From: JAGPUQ01 sp049325095
GTDB lineage: Bacteria; Pseudomonadota; Gammaproteobacteria; Pseudomonadales; Porticoccaceae
Length of the DNA stretch: 64,000 bases
NCBI GenBank assembly: GCA_049325095.1
Contig: JBMOPO010000025.1
Span: 57,974 to 121,973 of the forward strand
Direction of reading: 5' to 3'
How positions within the stretch are numbered: the stretch's first letter is position 1; each line of letters begins with the position of its first letter. The position numbers and the translations under genes are program-made. Positions 1-8,140 of the stretch are shown one piece after another. The notes under the pieces were generated by a model. The model ran no database searches. It saw nothing but the letters and a program-made list of their open reading frames with translations, and was not told the origin of the DNA.

Positions 1-1349
1 TGCAGCAGACCGCGCGGCCGGCGGAGCGGGTCTACCCGGAGGACACCGTCCTGATCGGCGAGGAACTTGCCGCACCCCACCTCGCCGCGGTGCCGTTCGA
101 ACGCATCCGCGGCATCGTCTCGGTGCGCGGCTCGCACAATTCCCACATGGCGATCATCGGGCGCGCCATGGGCATCCCCACGGTGATGGGCGCCGTGGAT
201 CTGCCGTGGAGCGATCTCGAGGGCCAGAAGGTCATCGTCGACGGCCACAGCGGGCAGATCCTGATCGAACCCACCCCGGAGGTGGAGCGCGCCTTTCAGG
301 AGGTGTTCCACAAGGAGCAGCTGCTGGCCGCCGATCTGCTCGCCACCCGGGACGAACCCAGTGTCACCGCATGCGGCGAGGCGATCGCGCTGTGGGTCAA
401 CACCGGGCTGCGCGTCGACACCAAACTGTCGCTGGAGATGGGTGCCGCCGGGGTTGGCCTCTACCGCACCGAAATTCCGTTCTTTCTGCAGGAGCGCTTC
501 CCCTCGGAAGAGGAACAGCGCCAGATCTATCGCGATCAACTGCTGATCTACGCGCCGCGCCCGGTGACCATGCGCACCCTGGACATCGGCGGCGACAAGG
601 CCCTGCCCTACTTCCCGATCAGCGAGGAAAATCCCTTCCTGGGCTGGCGGGGAATCCGCATCACCCTGGACCACCCGGAGATTTTCATCGCCCAGATCCG
701 CGCCATGATGCGGGCCAGCGAAGACCTCGACAACCTGCGCATCCTGCTGCCCATGATTTCCAGCGTGCTGGAGGTCGACAGCGCCCTGGCCCTGATCTCC
801 CGGGTGTACACCGAACTGACCGTCGAGGAAGGCTATCGCATCGAGATGCCCAAGGTCGGGGCGATGATCGAGGTGCCGGCCGCCGTCTACCAGACCCGCG
901 AGCTGGCCCAGCGGGTGGATTTTCTCTCCGTCGGCACCAACGACCTGACCCAGTATCTGCTCGCGGTGGATCGCAACAATCCCCGTGTCGCGGCCCTCTA
1001 CCACGGCTATCACCCGGCGCTGCTGCGGGCACTGCGCCACATCGCGACCGAAGCCGCGGCCGTGGGCCGGGAGGTGAGCGTGTGCGGCGAACTGGCCGGC
1101 GACCCCCTGGGCGCGGTACTGCTGATCGGCCTGGGCTATCGCACCCTGTCGATGAGCGCCGCCAACCTGTTGCGGGTGAAGGCCGTGCTGCGCCAGCTCA
1201 GCATCGCCGAGATGACGGCGCTCGCCCTGCGCGTCAGCGAACTGGCCGACCCGGCCAGCGTTCAGCAGGAACTCCAGCGCGCCCTCCAGCGCCCCTCGTT
1301 GGAGCGGCTGCTGCGCACCCACGAGCGCCCGCGCCCGACCGCCGCCTGA
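1..1349 (+). CDS. ptsP: PEP-protein phosphotransferase PtsP (EI-Ntr), 3' part
   Basis: C-terminal part of an enzyme I-type phosphotransferase, which passes phosphate from phosphoenolpyruvate to an HPr-like carrier in the cytoplasm. The frame is open at the window edge and about 448 residues are visible. They show the phosphohistidine motif GSHNSHMAI, the PEP-binding barrel signature MRTLDIGGDKALPYF, the stretches KVGAMIEVP and SVGTNDLTQYLLAVDRN, and the catalytic Cys in SVCGELAGDP. The GAF domain that separates PtsP from the sugar-PTS PtsI would lie upstream, so the nitrogen-PTS assignment is an inference from similarity and from the gammaproteobacterial setting. The stop codon is followed directly by a dispersed repeat. 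Confidence 0.9.
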   Translation, partial: QQTARPAERVYPEDTVLIGEELAAPHLAAVPFERIRGIVSVRGSHNSHMAIIGRAMGIPTVMGAVDLPWSDLEGQKVIVDGHSGQILIEPTPEVERAFQEVFHKEQLLAADLLATRDEPSVTACGEAIALWVNTGLRVDTKLSLEMGAAGVGLYRTEIPFFLQERFPSEEEQRQIYRDQLLIYAPRPVTMRTLDIGGDKALPYFPISEENPFLGWRGIRITLDHPEIFIAQIRAMMRASEDLDNLRILLPMISSVLEVDSALALISRVYTELTVEEGYRIEMPKVGAMIEVPAAVYQTRELAQRVDFLSVGTNDLTQYLLAVDRNNPRVAALYHGYHPALLRALRHIATEAAAVGREVSVCGELAGDPLGAVLLIGLGYRTLSMSAANLLRVKAVLRQLSIAEMTALALRVSELADPASVQQELQRALQRPSLERLLRTHERPRPTAA

Positions 1350-1503
1350 GAGCTTGTGAATTTTTCAAGCGCTCAGCCCGGCCAGGGACGGCCGGTCGCG
1401 GATCGAGCACCCAAGTGCTTGATCCGCGCGAGCCAGTCCGGGCGTGTACCGGACTTGCGACAGAAGCAATGCACCGGACGTGCATTTCTTCGCAAACTCT
1501 GAG
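1350..1503 (+). repeat. Multi-hairpin dispersed repeat, copy 1
   Basis: A block of about 154 bp beginning at the base after the ptsP stop codon. It is built from consecutive imperfect palindromes: an arm pair around a T-run at 1351-1370, a GGCC-rich pair, a GATCGAGCAC/GTGCTTGATC pair and an AATGCAC/GTGCATT pair near 1470-1487. The same element lies inverted at 31063-31216 with roughly 80% identity by eye, and a more divergent relative lies at 22915-23070. It may serve as the ptsP transcript end, although no clean stem plus T-tract is present. Confidence 0.85.
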
Positions 1504-1522
1504 CGCCGGCCCCGAATCCGGG

Positions 1523-2293
1523 TCAGATCATGAGCCCCATGCGCATCGCCGCGTCGAGCCGGATCACCTCGCCGTTGAGCATGCTGTTCTCCACGATATG
1601 GCAGGCGAGCTGGGCGAACTCGTCCGGCCGGCCGGCGCGACGCGGAAAGGGCACCAGATCGAGGATGCGCTGAAAACCGGCATCCCCGGTCTCGGCACGG
1701 GCCAGGGGGGTGTCGAATACCCCCGGGCAGATGGTGACCACCCGGATCCCGTAGGGCGCCAGGTCCCGGGCCATGGGCAGGGTCATGCCGATCACCCCGG
1801 CCTTGGACGCCGCGTAGGCGGTGTTGCCAACCGGGCCGTCGAAACCGAAGATGGAGGCGACATTGACGAACACGCCGCGTTCGCCATCGTCGGTGACCGG
1901 CTCCAGGGCGAGCAGGTCGCTCGCCACCAGCCGGCAGACGTCGAAGGTGCCGGTGAGATTGATATCGATCACGCGCCGGAAACTCTCCAGCGGATGCGGG
2001 CCCTTGCTGCTGGCGATCTTGCGGCCGATGCCGGTGCCGGCGGCATTGACCAGGATGCGGGCGACGCCGAGCCGGCTGCGCACGGTCTGGAGCGCGGCGG
2101 CGACGCTGGCATCGCTGGCGACATCCACCGGCACCGCGATGGCATCCACTTCGTCCGCCAGTTGGCGCGCCAGGTTTTCGTTGATGTCGAGGATCGCGAC
2201 CCTGGCACCGGCGGCGGCCAGCCGGCGCACGGTGGCCGCGCCCAGTCCCGAAGCGCCGCCGGTCACAATGGCGATCTGTTCGCGAATTTCCAT
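1523..2293 (-). CDS. SDR oxidoreductase, HSD10-like 3-hydroxyacyl-CoA dehydrogenase
   Basis: A 256-residue NAD(P)-dependent short-chain dehydrogenase. The cofactor motif TGGASGLG is at residues 11-18, and the catalytic set is Ser147, Tyr160 and Lys164 (YAASK). The segments GERGVFVNVAS and GMTLPMARDLAPYGIRVV, and the C-terminal LNGEVIRLD, are hallmarks of the HSD10 / type II 3-hydroxyacyl-CoA dehydrogenase group, which oxidises 3-hydroxyacyl-CoAs or hydroxysteroids. I chose the ATG at 2293 because AGAGGAGA lies just upstream; a longer frame exists but lacks such a site. The next gene upstream is a close paralogue 22 bp away, so the two are probably co-transcribed. The actual substrate is unknown. 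Confidence 0.85.
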   Translation of the reverse strand: MEIREQIAIVTGGASGLGAATVRRLAAAGARVAILDINENLARQLADEVDAIAVPVDVASDASVAAALQTVRSRLGVARILVNAAGTGIGRKIASSKGPHPLESFRRVIDINLTGTFDVCRLVASDLLALEPVTDDGERGVFVNVASIFGFDGPVGNTAYAASKAGVIGMTLPMARDLAPYGIRVVTICPGVFDTPLARAETGDAGFQRILDLVPFPRRAGRPDEFAQLACHIVENSMLNGEVIRLDAAMRMGLMI

Positions 2294-2315
2294 GATGTCT
2301 CCTCTGGCAAAGCCA

Positions 2316-3086
2316 TCAGTTGCGTTCGATGCCCATGCGGATGGCGCCATCGATGCGGATCATCTCCCCGTTCAGCATCGGGTTTTCGCAGATCTGGCGC
2401 ACCAGGGTGCCGAATTCCAGCGGGTTGCCCCAGCGTTTGGGGAAGGGCACCGTGGGAATGATGGCGTCGATCCAGCGCTGCGGAATGCTGCTCGCCAGGG
2501 GCGTCTCGAACATCCCCGGCGCCACGGTCACCACCCGGATCCCGAACGGCGCGAGATCGCGCGCCATGGGCAGCGTCATGCCCTGCACCCCCGCCTTGGA
2601 GGCGGCGTAGGCGACCTGGCCCAGGGGTCCGTCCTCGGCCACCACCGAGGCGATGTTGACGATCACCCCGCGCTCGCCGTCCTCGTTCAGCGGCGGCTCG
2701 CCGATCATCGCCTGGGCCGCCAGCCGGGCGACGTTGAAGGTGCCGGTGAGGTTGACCCGCAGCACCCGCTCGAATTCCGCCAGGGAGTGGGGACCCTTGG
2801 GCCCCGCGGTGCGGATGGCGACGTCGATGCCCGCCGCGTTGAGCACGATTCTGGGCGTCCCCAGTTGGGCGCTCGCCGCCGCCAACGCGGCTTCGATCGC
2901 CCCCGTATCCACCACGTCGCAGGCCAGGGCCAGGCCGTCGATTTCCGCCGCCACCTCGCGCGCCAGTTCCAGGTTGCGATCCAGCAGTGCGCAACGCGCG
3001 CCGGCCGCGCTCAACACCCGCGCGGCACCGGCGCCCAGGCCGGAGGCCCCGCCGGTGATCAATGCCGTCAACCCCCGGATATCCAC
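2316..3086 (-). CDS. SDR oxidoreductase, HSD10-like (paralogue of the next gene downstream)
   Basis: A 256-residue short-chain dehydrogenase of the HSD10 type, with TGGASGLG at residues 11-18, Ser147, Tyr160 and Lys164. It shares the same lengths and landmark positions as the downstream gene at 1523-2293 (GERGVIVNIAS, MTLPMARDLAPFGIRVV, LNGEMIRIDGAIRMG), so the pair is a tandem duplication that has diverged. The start is GTG at 3086, preceded by GGGAGGGGGGAA. An acyl-CoA dehydrogenase-fold gene follows upstream in the same direction after 67 bp. This suggests oxidation of a 3-hydroxyacyl-CoA formed in the same pathway, but the substrate is inferred only from family and context. Confidence 0.85.
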   Translation of the reverse strand: MDIRGLTALITGGASGLGAGAARVLSAAGARCALLDRNLELAREVAAEIDGLALACDVVDTGAIEAALAAASAQLGTPRIVLNAAGIDVAIRTAGPKGPHSLAEFERVLRVNLTGTFNVARLAAQAMIGEPPLNEDGERGVIVNIASVVAEDGPLGQVAYAASKAGVQGMTLPMARDLAPFGIRVVTVAPGMFETPLASSIPQRWIDAIIPTVPFPKRWGNPLEFGTLVRQICENPMLNGEMIRIDGAIRMGIERN

Positions 3087-3153
3087 CGATTCCCCCCTCC
3101 CGAAGTGAGGATTACCGCAGCCGGCCCGGACCCGAGCCGGGGCCCCGGCCGAT

Positions 3154-4320
3154 TCATTGCCTGGGTTCCGGGAACAGCATCGCGAAGATGCTCTGATAGG
3201 CCTCGTCGTTGGCCAGCCCCATGATCATGCCGGCGCGGGCGTCGCGGAAATAGCGCTCGAAGGGCAGTCGCGCGGCAAATGCGGTGCCGCCGAACATGGT
3301 CATCAGCTCCTGGGTCACCCAGACCGCGGCCTCCGAGCAGGTCACCTTGGCCTGCAGATAAGGCAGCGGCGCCTGGACCTGGCCGGCGTCGCCGGCGCTG
3401 GCCGCCGCGTGCAGCAGGGCCCGCGCCGCCTCGATGCGGGCGCTGATCTCGGCCATGCGGCGCTGGTTGATGGGGCTGTCGATGCGCCGCGCGCCGCTCG
3501 GATAGCGCTTGGCGCCCTCCACGCAGGCCAGCTCGTAGGCGCCGGCGGCCACACCCAGATAGGCGGCCCCATAGGTCAGCGCCACCACCGGCATCATCAC
3601 CGCGCCCAGATACTTGGCGGCGGCGTGCTCGTCGCCGATCCGATTGGCCTCCGGCACCAGGCCGTCGAAGCGCATCGGCATACTGTTGTTGCCGCGCATG
3701 CCGAGCCCGTTCCAGGGCTCCAGGGTCTCCCACTGCACCTGGTCGGCGGGCACCAGCAGCGCGGTGAGCTGGTTGGGCTTGGCATCCGCCCCGACCCGGC
3801 AGAGCATGAAGTAGTGCGTGGCCTCGCCCGCCGAGGTGACATAGGACTTGCGGATGCCGTCGAGCCGATAACCGTCCGGCGTCCGGGTCACCGCCGACAG
3901 GCGCATGCCCGGCACCCAGTCGTCGCCGCGACCGGCGGTCTCGCCGCCGGCGACGGTGAGAAAGGCCCTGCCCGCCGCGATCTCGCGGACGATCCCCTGG
4001 CGCTGCGCGGCGCTGGGCATCCGGCTGACGAGCTCGGATGCCTCGATGTGCATCTTGTAGCACATGCCGGTCGAGGGGCACTTGCGGGCCACTTCCTCGA
4101 CCACCAGGCAGGTGCTCAGCAGATCCGCGCCCAGGCCGCCGTCGGCGGCATCCACGCGCAACCCCCAGAGGCCGGCATCACGCAGGGCGGCCAGGGATTC
4201 GCGGGGAAAGGCGCGATCGCGGTCGGTCGCCGCGGCGCGCGGCCCCACCGCGCTGGTGGCGACCTCACGGGCCCGGTCGCGAAGGGATTGTTGTCGCTCG
4301 TCGAGTGGCAGATAGCTCAT
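3154..4320 (-). CDS. Acyl-CoA dehydrogenase family protein with altered catalytic position
   Basis: A 388-residue flavoprotein of the acyl-CoA dehydrogenase fold. The N-terminal helical domain has AALRDAGLWGLRVDAADGGLG, the middle beta domain holds TVAGGETAGRGDD and PWNGLGMRGNNSMPMRFD, and the C-terminal domain has QELMTMFGGTAFAARLPFERYFRDAR. In canonical enzymes the last stretch runs into an YEGT-type motif whose Glu is the catalytic base. Here the matching residues read MIMGLAND, with Gly at the Glu position. The base may sit elsewhere, as in isovaleryl- or long-chain-type enzymes, or the chemistry may differ. GGAG lies 7 nt before the ATG. The MFS gene ends 15 bp upstream, so the pair is probably one transcript. 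Confidence 0.85.
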   Translation of the reverse strand: MSYLPLDERQQSLRDRAREVATSAVGPRAAATDRDRAFPRESLAALRDAGLWGLRVDAADGGLGADLLSTCLVVEEVARKCPSTGMCYKMHIEASELVSRMPSAAQRQGIVREIAAGRAFLTVAGGETAGRGDDWVPGMRLSAVTRTPDGYRLDGIRKSYVTSAGEATHYFMLCRVGADAKPNQLTALLVPADQVQWETLEPWNGLGMRGNNSMPMRFDGLVPEANRIGDEHAAAKYLGAVMMPVVALTYGAAYLGVAAGAYELACVEGAKRYPSGARRIDSPINQRRMAEISARIEAARALLHAAASAGDAGQVQAPLPYLQAKVTCSEAAVWVTQELMTMFGGTAFAARLPFERYFRDARAGMIMGLANDEAYQSIFAMLFPEPRQ

Positions 4321-4335
4321 GGTCGTGCTCCGTTT

Positions 4336-5601
4336 TCATTGAGTGGGTTCCGCCCCCGGCGGCGCCAGCACCGCGGGATTGGGCTTGCGCGGTGCCGCCC
4401 ACCACAGCGCCAGGGGGGAGATCAGCGCGAGCACCAGACTCGCCGCCAGCATGGCGTGATAGGCGCCGGTGATGTCGTACAGCCAGCCCCCCAGCCAGGC
4501 GCCCAGCGCGGCCCCCGACGAGCCGGCGATCGACAGGGTGCCGAAGATCGACGGAAACGCCGGCCCGGCGAACAGGTCGCGGGCGGTCGCCGGATACAGC
4601 GGCGCATTGGCACCGTAGCCGAAGCCCGCACAGATCGCGAACCCCAGCGCCAGCCACAGCACCGCCTGCCACCAGCCGAGCGCCGCGAGCGCCGCGACGG
4701 CGAGCACATTGGCCACCGCCGCCAGGCTGTAGGCGGGCTCCCGGCCGATGCGATCGGACAACCGGCCCCAGAACAGCTGGCCGGCGATCGAGGCCACGCC
4801 GATGGTTCCGGAGATCAGCGAACTCTCGGCCCTGGGGATGCCGTGATCGACCAGAAACGCGAACTGGTGGATGAGCAGGATCTGCGCCAGACAGGCTCCG
4901 GTGAAGAACGCGAAGCCGGCCAGCCAGAAGCGCGCCGAGCGCAAGGCGCTGGCCAGCACCCAGTGGTGGCGCGCCGGGATGCCGCCCGTGGACTTCGCCC
5001 CGGTCGCGGCGGCCCGGGCGCCGCCGGCGTCGGCACCGCGCAACAGCCACCAGGCCGAGGGGCAGACCCAGAGCGGGCCGAGCAGCGCCAGCGCCAGGAA
5101 AGCGCCGCGCCAGCCGAAATGCTCCACCAGCAGATTGATGGCCGGCACCGCGACCAGGATGCCGAAACCGACCCCGGCGAGCGCGAACCCCAGCGCCGTG
5201 CCCAGACGTTCGGGGTAGCAGCGTTCCACGGTGACGATGAAGGGCACCCAGCCCGCCATCGCGATGCCAAAGCCCGAAACCAGGCCAAAGGTCAGGTAGA
5301 GCTGCCACCAGTCCTGGATCTGTGCGGTGAGCACCATGCCGGCGGTAAAGATCACCCCGCCCAGGAAGATCACTCGGCGCGCGCCGATGCGCTCGATGAG
5401 ATTGCCGATAACCGGGCCGGAGAACCCGTGTACCAAACTCAGTACCGAGATGGCACCGGCGGTGAGCGAGCGCGACCAGCCCATGTCGTCGACCAGGGCG
5501 ACCAGAAACACCGCGTAGGCGAACCAGACGCCATAGACCACGCCGAGCGTGGCGAAGGCGACCGCCACCACCGTGGGACCATGGGGTTTGCCCTGGGGCA
5601 T
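4336..5601 (-). CDS. MFS transporter, monocarboxylate-type
   Basis: A 421-residue major facilitator protein with about twelve hydrophobic segments in two halves separated by a hydrophilic loop near residues 200-220. The second half contains GRLSDRIGREPAYS, the usual loop between helices 8 and 9. It resembles oxalate/formate and monocarboxylate carriers, and it is a paralogue of the MFS gene at 25465-26724: both share the pattern WSRS-TAGA-S near residue 45, DRIGRE in the second half and AARDLFAGP-FPSIFGTLS near the end. GAGGAA precedes the ATG. Position between two acyl-CoA-dehydrogenase-fold genes suggests uptake of the acidic compound broken down by this cluster. The substrate itself is not readable. 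Confidence 0.88.
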   Translation of the reverse strand: MPQGKPHGPTVVAVAFATLGVVYGVWFAYAVFLVALVDDMGWSRSLTAGAISVLSLVHGFSGPVIGNLIERIGARRVIFLGGVIFTAGMVLTAQIQDWWQLYLTFGLVSGFGIAMAGWVPFIVTVERCYPERLGTALGFALAGVGFGILVAVPAINLLVEHFGWRGAFLALALLGPLWVCPSAWWLLRGADAGGARAAATGAKSTGGIPARHHWVLASALRSARFWLAGFAFFTGACLAQILLIHQFAFLVDHGIPRAESSLISGTIGVASIAGQLFWGRLSDRIGREPAYSLAAVANVLAVAALAALGWWQAVLWLALGFAICAGFGYGANAPLYPATARDLFAGPAFPSIFGTLSIAGSSGAALGAWLGGWLYDITGAYHAMLAASLVLALISPLALWWAAPRKPNPAVLAPPGAEPTQ

Positions 5602-5634
5602 GCGGGTTCCTCGACCGGCCGGGGCGCAGCGGCC

Positions 5635-6849
5635 TCAGTAACGCAGGGCCGGCGCCGGGGCCTTGTCCTGCAACAGGTATTCGCCGACGCTGCGGATGCG
5701 AAAGCCGATCGGATCGTGCAGCGTCAGGGTGCGCACGTCGCGCCAGAAGCGATCCAGGTTCTGCTCGCGCAGCGCCGCGCGCGCCCCGCAGGCCGTGAAC
5801 ACCTCCTGGCACACCCGCAAACCGGTCTCGGTGGCGACGATCTTGGCCTGGGATACCGCCACCGAGGCCTCGGCGCGCAGCCGGCTCATCTCCTCGGGCG
5901 CGGCCGTGGCGCGCGCCGCCAGCGCGACGTCCACCTTGCGCGCCGCCTCCCGGGTCAGTGCCTCGGCGGCCGCGAGTTCGGCGGCCAGCCTGCCGATATT
6001 CTCCAGGATATAGGGATCCTCCACCGCGCGCTCGAAGGTCAATCCCGGCCAGGGATAGGCGCGCGTGGTGGTGCGCACATAGCCGACCGCTTCGCGCAGC
6101 GCCCCGCGCGCCGCACCGACGAAGATCGCGGTGAAACCGATCTGGGTGATGGGCCCGAGCAGGTTGGTATGCGCCATCTGGCGATCCGGACCCAGCAGAC
6201 TGGGGATCACCATCTCGTCCGGCGCGAACACCTTGTCGAACAGCGTGGTGCCGCTGCCGGTGCCGCGCTGCCCCATGGCATCCCAGTCATCGAGGATGCG
6301 CAGCCCCGGTGCGTCCACCGGCAGGATCGCGAGCGCCAGGTTGCCGTTCATGGTACCGATCACCGCGATCAGATCGGCCGCCAGCGAACCCGTGGAAAAG
6401 AACTTGCGCCCGGTGATCTCCACCCCGCCCTTCACCGGAACGAATTGCAGGTCGTAGCCCTTGCGCGGATCATTGGCCTTCTCCGAGGCGGCGTTGCCGA
6501 GAAAGCGCTGCTGGGCGAGGATGTCCTCGTAGACCTTGCGCTTGAGCGCCTCCGGCGCCAGTTCGTCCAGAAAGGACGCCCCCAGCAGGCAGTGCACCAG
6601 AAACATCTGCCCGATCGCGGGGTTGCCCTCGGCCAACTGGGCGATGGCCTCGGTGATCTCGGCACAGCTCGCGCCCAAACCGCCATAGGCCGCCGGAATG
6701 GAGAAGCCGAGCAGGCCGCTCGCCTTCAGCCGCTCCATCTCCTCGCGGGGGTACTGGTTGTCGCGGTCGCGCTGCGGATAGGTGGTCGCGAATTCCCGGG
6801 CCAGTTGCGCGATTCGATCGAGCGCCTGGCGAGTGTCATTGATGCTCAT
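5635..6849 (-). CDS. Acyl-CoA dehydrogenase-fold flavin monooxygenase, DszC/SfnB-like
   Basis: A 404-residue protein of the acyl-CoA dehydrogenase superfamily. Near the C-terminus the segment NLDRFWRDVRTLTLHDP is typical of the DszC/SfnB group, whose members use reduced FMN and oxygen to oxygenate their substrate rather than desaturate an acyl-CoA. The flavin domain contains FFSTGSLAADL and DDWDAMGQRGTGSGTT. I chose the ATG at 6849, which has GGGAG about 12 nt upstream across an A-rich stretch; the open frame extends further but with shadow-like sequence. Such enzymes need a separate flavin reductase, and I recognise none in the window. The next gene upstream encodes another hydroxylase-like member. 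Confidence 0.8.
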   Translation of the reverse strand: MSINDTRQALDRIAQLAREFATTYPQRDRDNQYPREEMERLKASGLLGFSIPAAYGGLGASCAEITEAIAQLAEGNPAIGQMFLVHCLLGASFLDELAPEALKRKVYEDILAQQRFLGNAASEKANDPRKGYDLQFVPVKGGVEITGRKFFSTGSLAADLIAVIGTMNGNLALAILPVDAPGLRILDDWDAMGQRGTGSGTTLFDKVFAPDEMVIPSLLGPDRQMAHTNLLGPITQIGFTAIFVGAARGALREAVGYVRTTTRAYPWPGLTFERAVEDPYILENIGRLAAELAAAEALTREAARKVDVALAARATAAPEEMSRLRAEASVAVSQAKIVATETGLRVCQEVFTACGARAALREQNLDRFWRDVRTLTLHDPIGFRIRSVGEYLLQDKAPAPALRY

Positions 6850-6893
6850 TTTTTTTACTGCTCCCAAGGTGATCGGCCCAAACCCGGATTCAC

Positions 6894-8054
6894 TCAGAAG
6901 CCGGGCTCCACCGGCTCGGCGCCGAGCAGCACGGCTCCGGCGGATTGCTGGAACCCCCGCCGGGCCTCGATCGCCGCAATGATGGCATGTACGTTCGATA
7001 GACAGCGCTCCAGGGGGTGGCCCTGCATGAAGGCCGCCCGCGAACCCTTGACGTACAGCCGGCCGACCATATCGCGGGCGATATCGCCCGCATAAAAGCT
7101 CGAGGCGTACAGCTCGGCCTTGGCCGCGCCACTCAGCGGCTCCCCCCGGCTCACCTGCTCCCACACCGCCTCATAGGCCTCGGCGCATCCGGCACGGATC
7201 GCGCGCAGCGCCGCGGTGGCATCGGCGATCACGATCTGGATCTCGGCCTGATCCTTGAGCGCGCGGCCGGTAATCGAGGAAATCTTGGTGGTGATTTCCT
7301 GGCTCGCGGCAGCGATGGCGCCCTGCAGCACCCCCACCGCCACGGCGGCAAAAATCGGCAGCGTGAGCACCGTCGCCGGATTGCGAAACAGCGGCCGGTC
7401 GATCCGCGGCGGACTGCCGGGGATGGTGGCCAACACCTCGGGCACGAACAGATCCGCCACCGTCACCTGGTTGCTGCCGGTGCCGCGCATGGCGGCGGCG
7501 TGCTGCCAGGTCTGGGCGATCTCGACCTGCTCCGTCGGCACCAGGAACAGCCGCACCTCGGGCCGGCCGTTGACCAGCCGCGGGCCGTCCTCGTCCACTA
7601 CCCGCGCCATCAGCGCGCACCAGCGCGCGTCCTCGCAGCCGGTGACCACGGGCCAGGAGCCGCTCAGGCGATAGCCGCCGGGAGCGGGCCTGGCGGTCGC
7701 CAGTGCCACCGCCGAAAAGCCGAAGTTGCGATCCGGCTCGGCGAACAGAGCGCGGCGCTCGGCTTCCGGCAACAGCGCTGCGGCCATGCAGGCGGGGATC
7801 GAGTTGACCATGTACCAGCTCACCGCGGGGTCCGCGGCGGCGATCTCGGCAGTGGCCAGGAAAGCCTCCCTGGGGGTTACCTCCAGGCCGCCGACCTCGC
7901 GGGGTGCAAACAGGCGGAACATTCCCGCGCGGCCCGCGGCTGCCACCACTTCGGGGGCGAGCCGCGCGCGCAGCTCGCCTTCGCGCCGTTTTTCGTCGAT
8001 CAGGGGACGCAGCGCCCGGGCGGCCTCGATCGGACATGCGGTATTCATAGTCAT
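6894..8054 (-). CDS. Acyl-CoA dehydrogenase-fold hydroxylase (type-2 C-terminal domain)
   Basis: A 386-residue protein of the HpaB/HsaA-like branch of the acyl-CoA dehydrogenase superfamily, with the type-2 C-terminal domain. Landmarks are MFRLFAPREVGGLEVTP near residue 45, SGSWPVVTGCEDA, WQHAAAMRGTGSNQVTV and the closing stretch around GHPLERCLSNVHA. Members such as HsaA hydroxylate aromatic or polycyclic substrates with FMNH2 from a partner reductase. AGGAG lies 12 nt before the ATG at 8054; an in-frame ATG at 8048 is an alternative. It lies in a same-strand row with the DszC-like gene downstream and an amidohydrolase upstream, consistent with successive steps on one substrate. Confidence 0.82.
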   Translation of the reverse strand: MTMNTACPIEAARALRPLIDEKRREGELRARLAPEVVAAAGRAGMFRLFAPREVGGLEVTPREAFLATAEIAAADPAVSWYMVNSIPACMAAALLPEAERRALFAEPDRNFGFSAVALATARPAPGGYRLSGSWPVVTGCEDARWCALMARVVDEDGPRLVNGRPEVRLFLVPTEQVEIAQTWQHAAAMRGTGSNQVTVADLFVPEVLATIPGSPPRIDRPLFRNPATVLTLPIFAAVAVGVLQGAIAAASQEITTKISSITGRALKDQAEIQIVIADATAALRAIRAGCAEAYEAVWEQVSRGEPLSGAAKAELYASSFYAGDIARDMVGRLYVKGSRAAFMQGHPLERCLSNVHAIIAAIEARRGFQQSAGAVLLGAEPVEPGF

Positions 8055-8140
8055 TCTCGCCTTACTCCTGTGTTATGCGATTACTGCGATTGCGGCGCCC
8101 CGGCGGCGGGCTGCAGGCGCGCGGCCCGGGGCGTGCGGGA

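Noticed and set aside
206..2461. Long open frames crossing the repeat at 1350-1503
   Set aside because: They read antisense or out of frame through ptsP and the SDR gene, and the part over the repeat only translates the hairpins. The same peptide pattern appears at the 31-kb copy, which marks it as repeat rather than coding sequence.
3157..7095. A frame of about 1300 codons on the plus strand opposite the ACAD/MFS/DszC-like genes
   Set aside because: It is a high-GC antisense frame rich in Arg, Gly, His and Gln, without any domain, and it crosses several well supported minus-strand genes.
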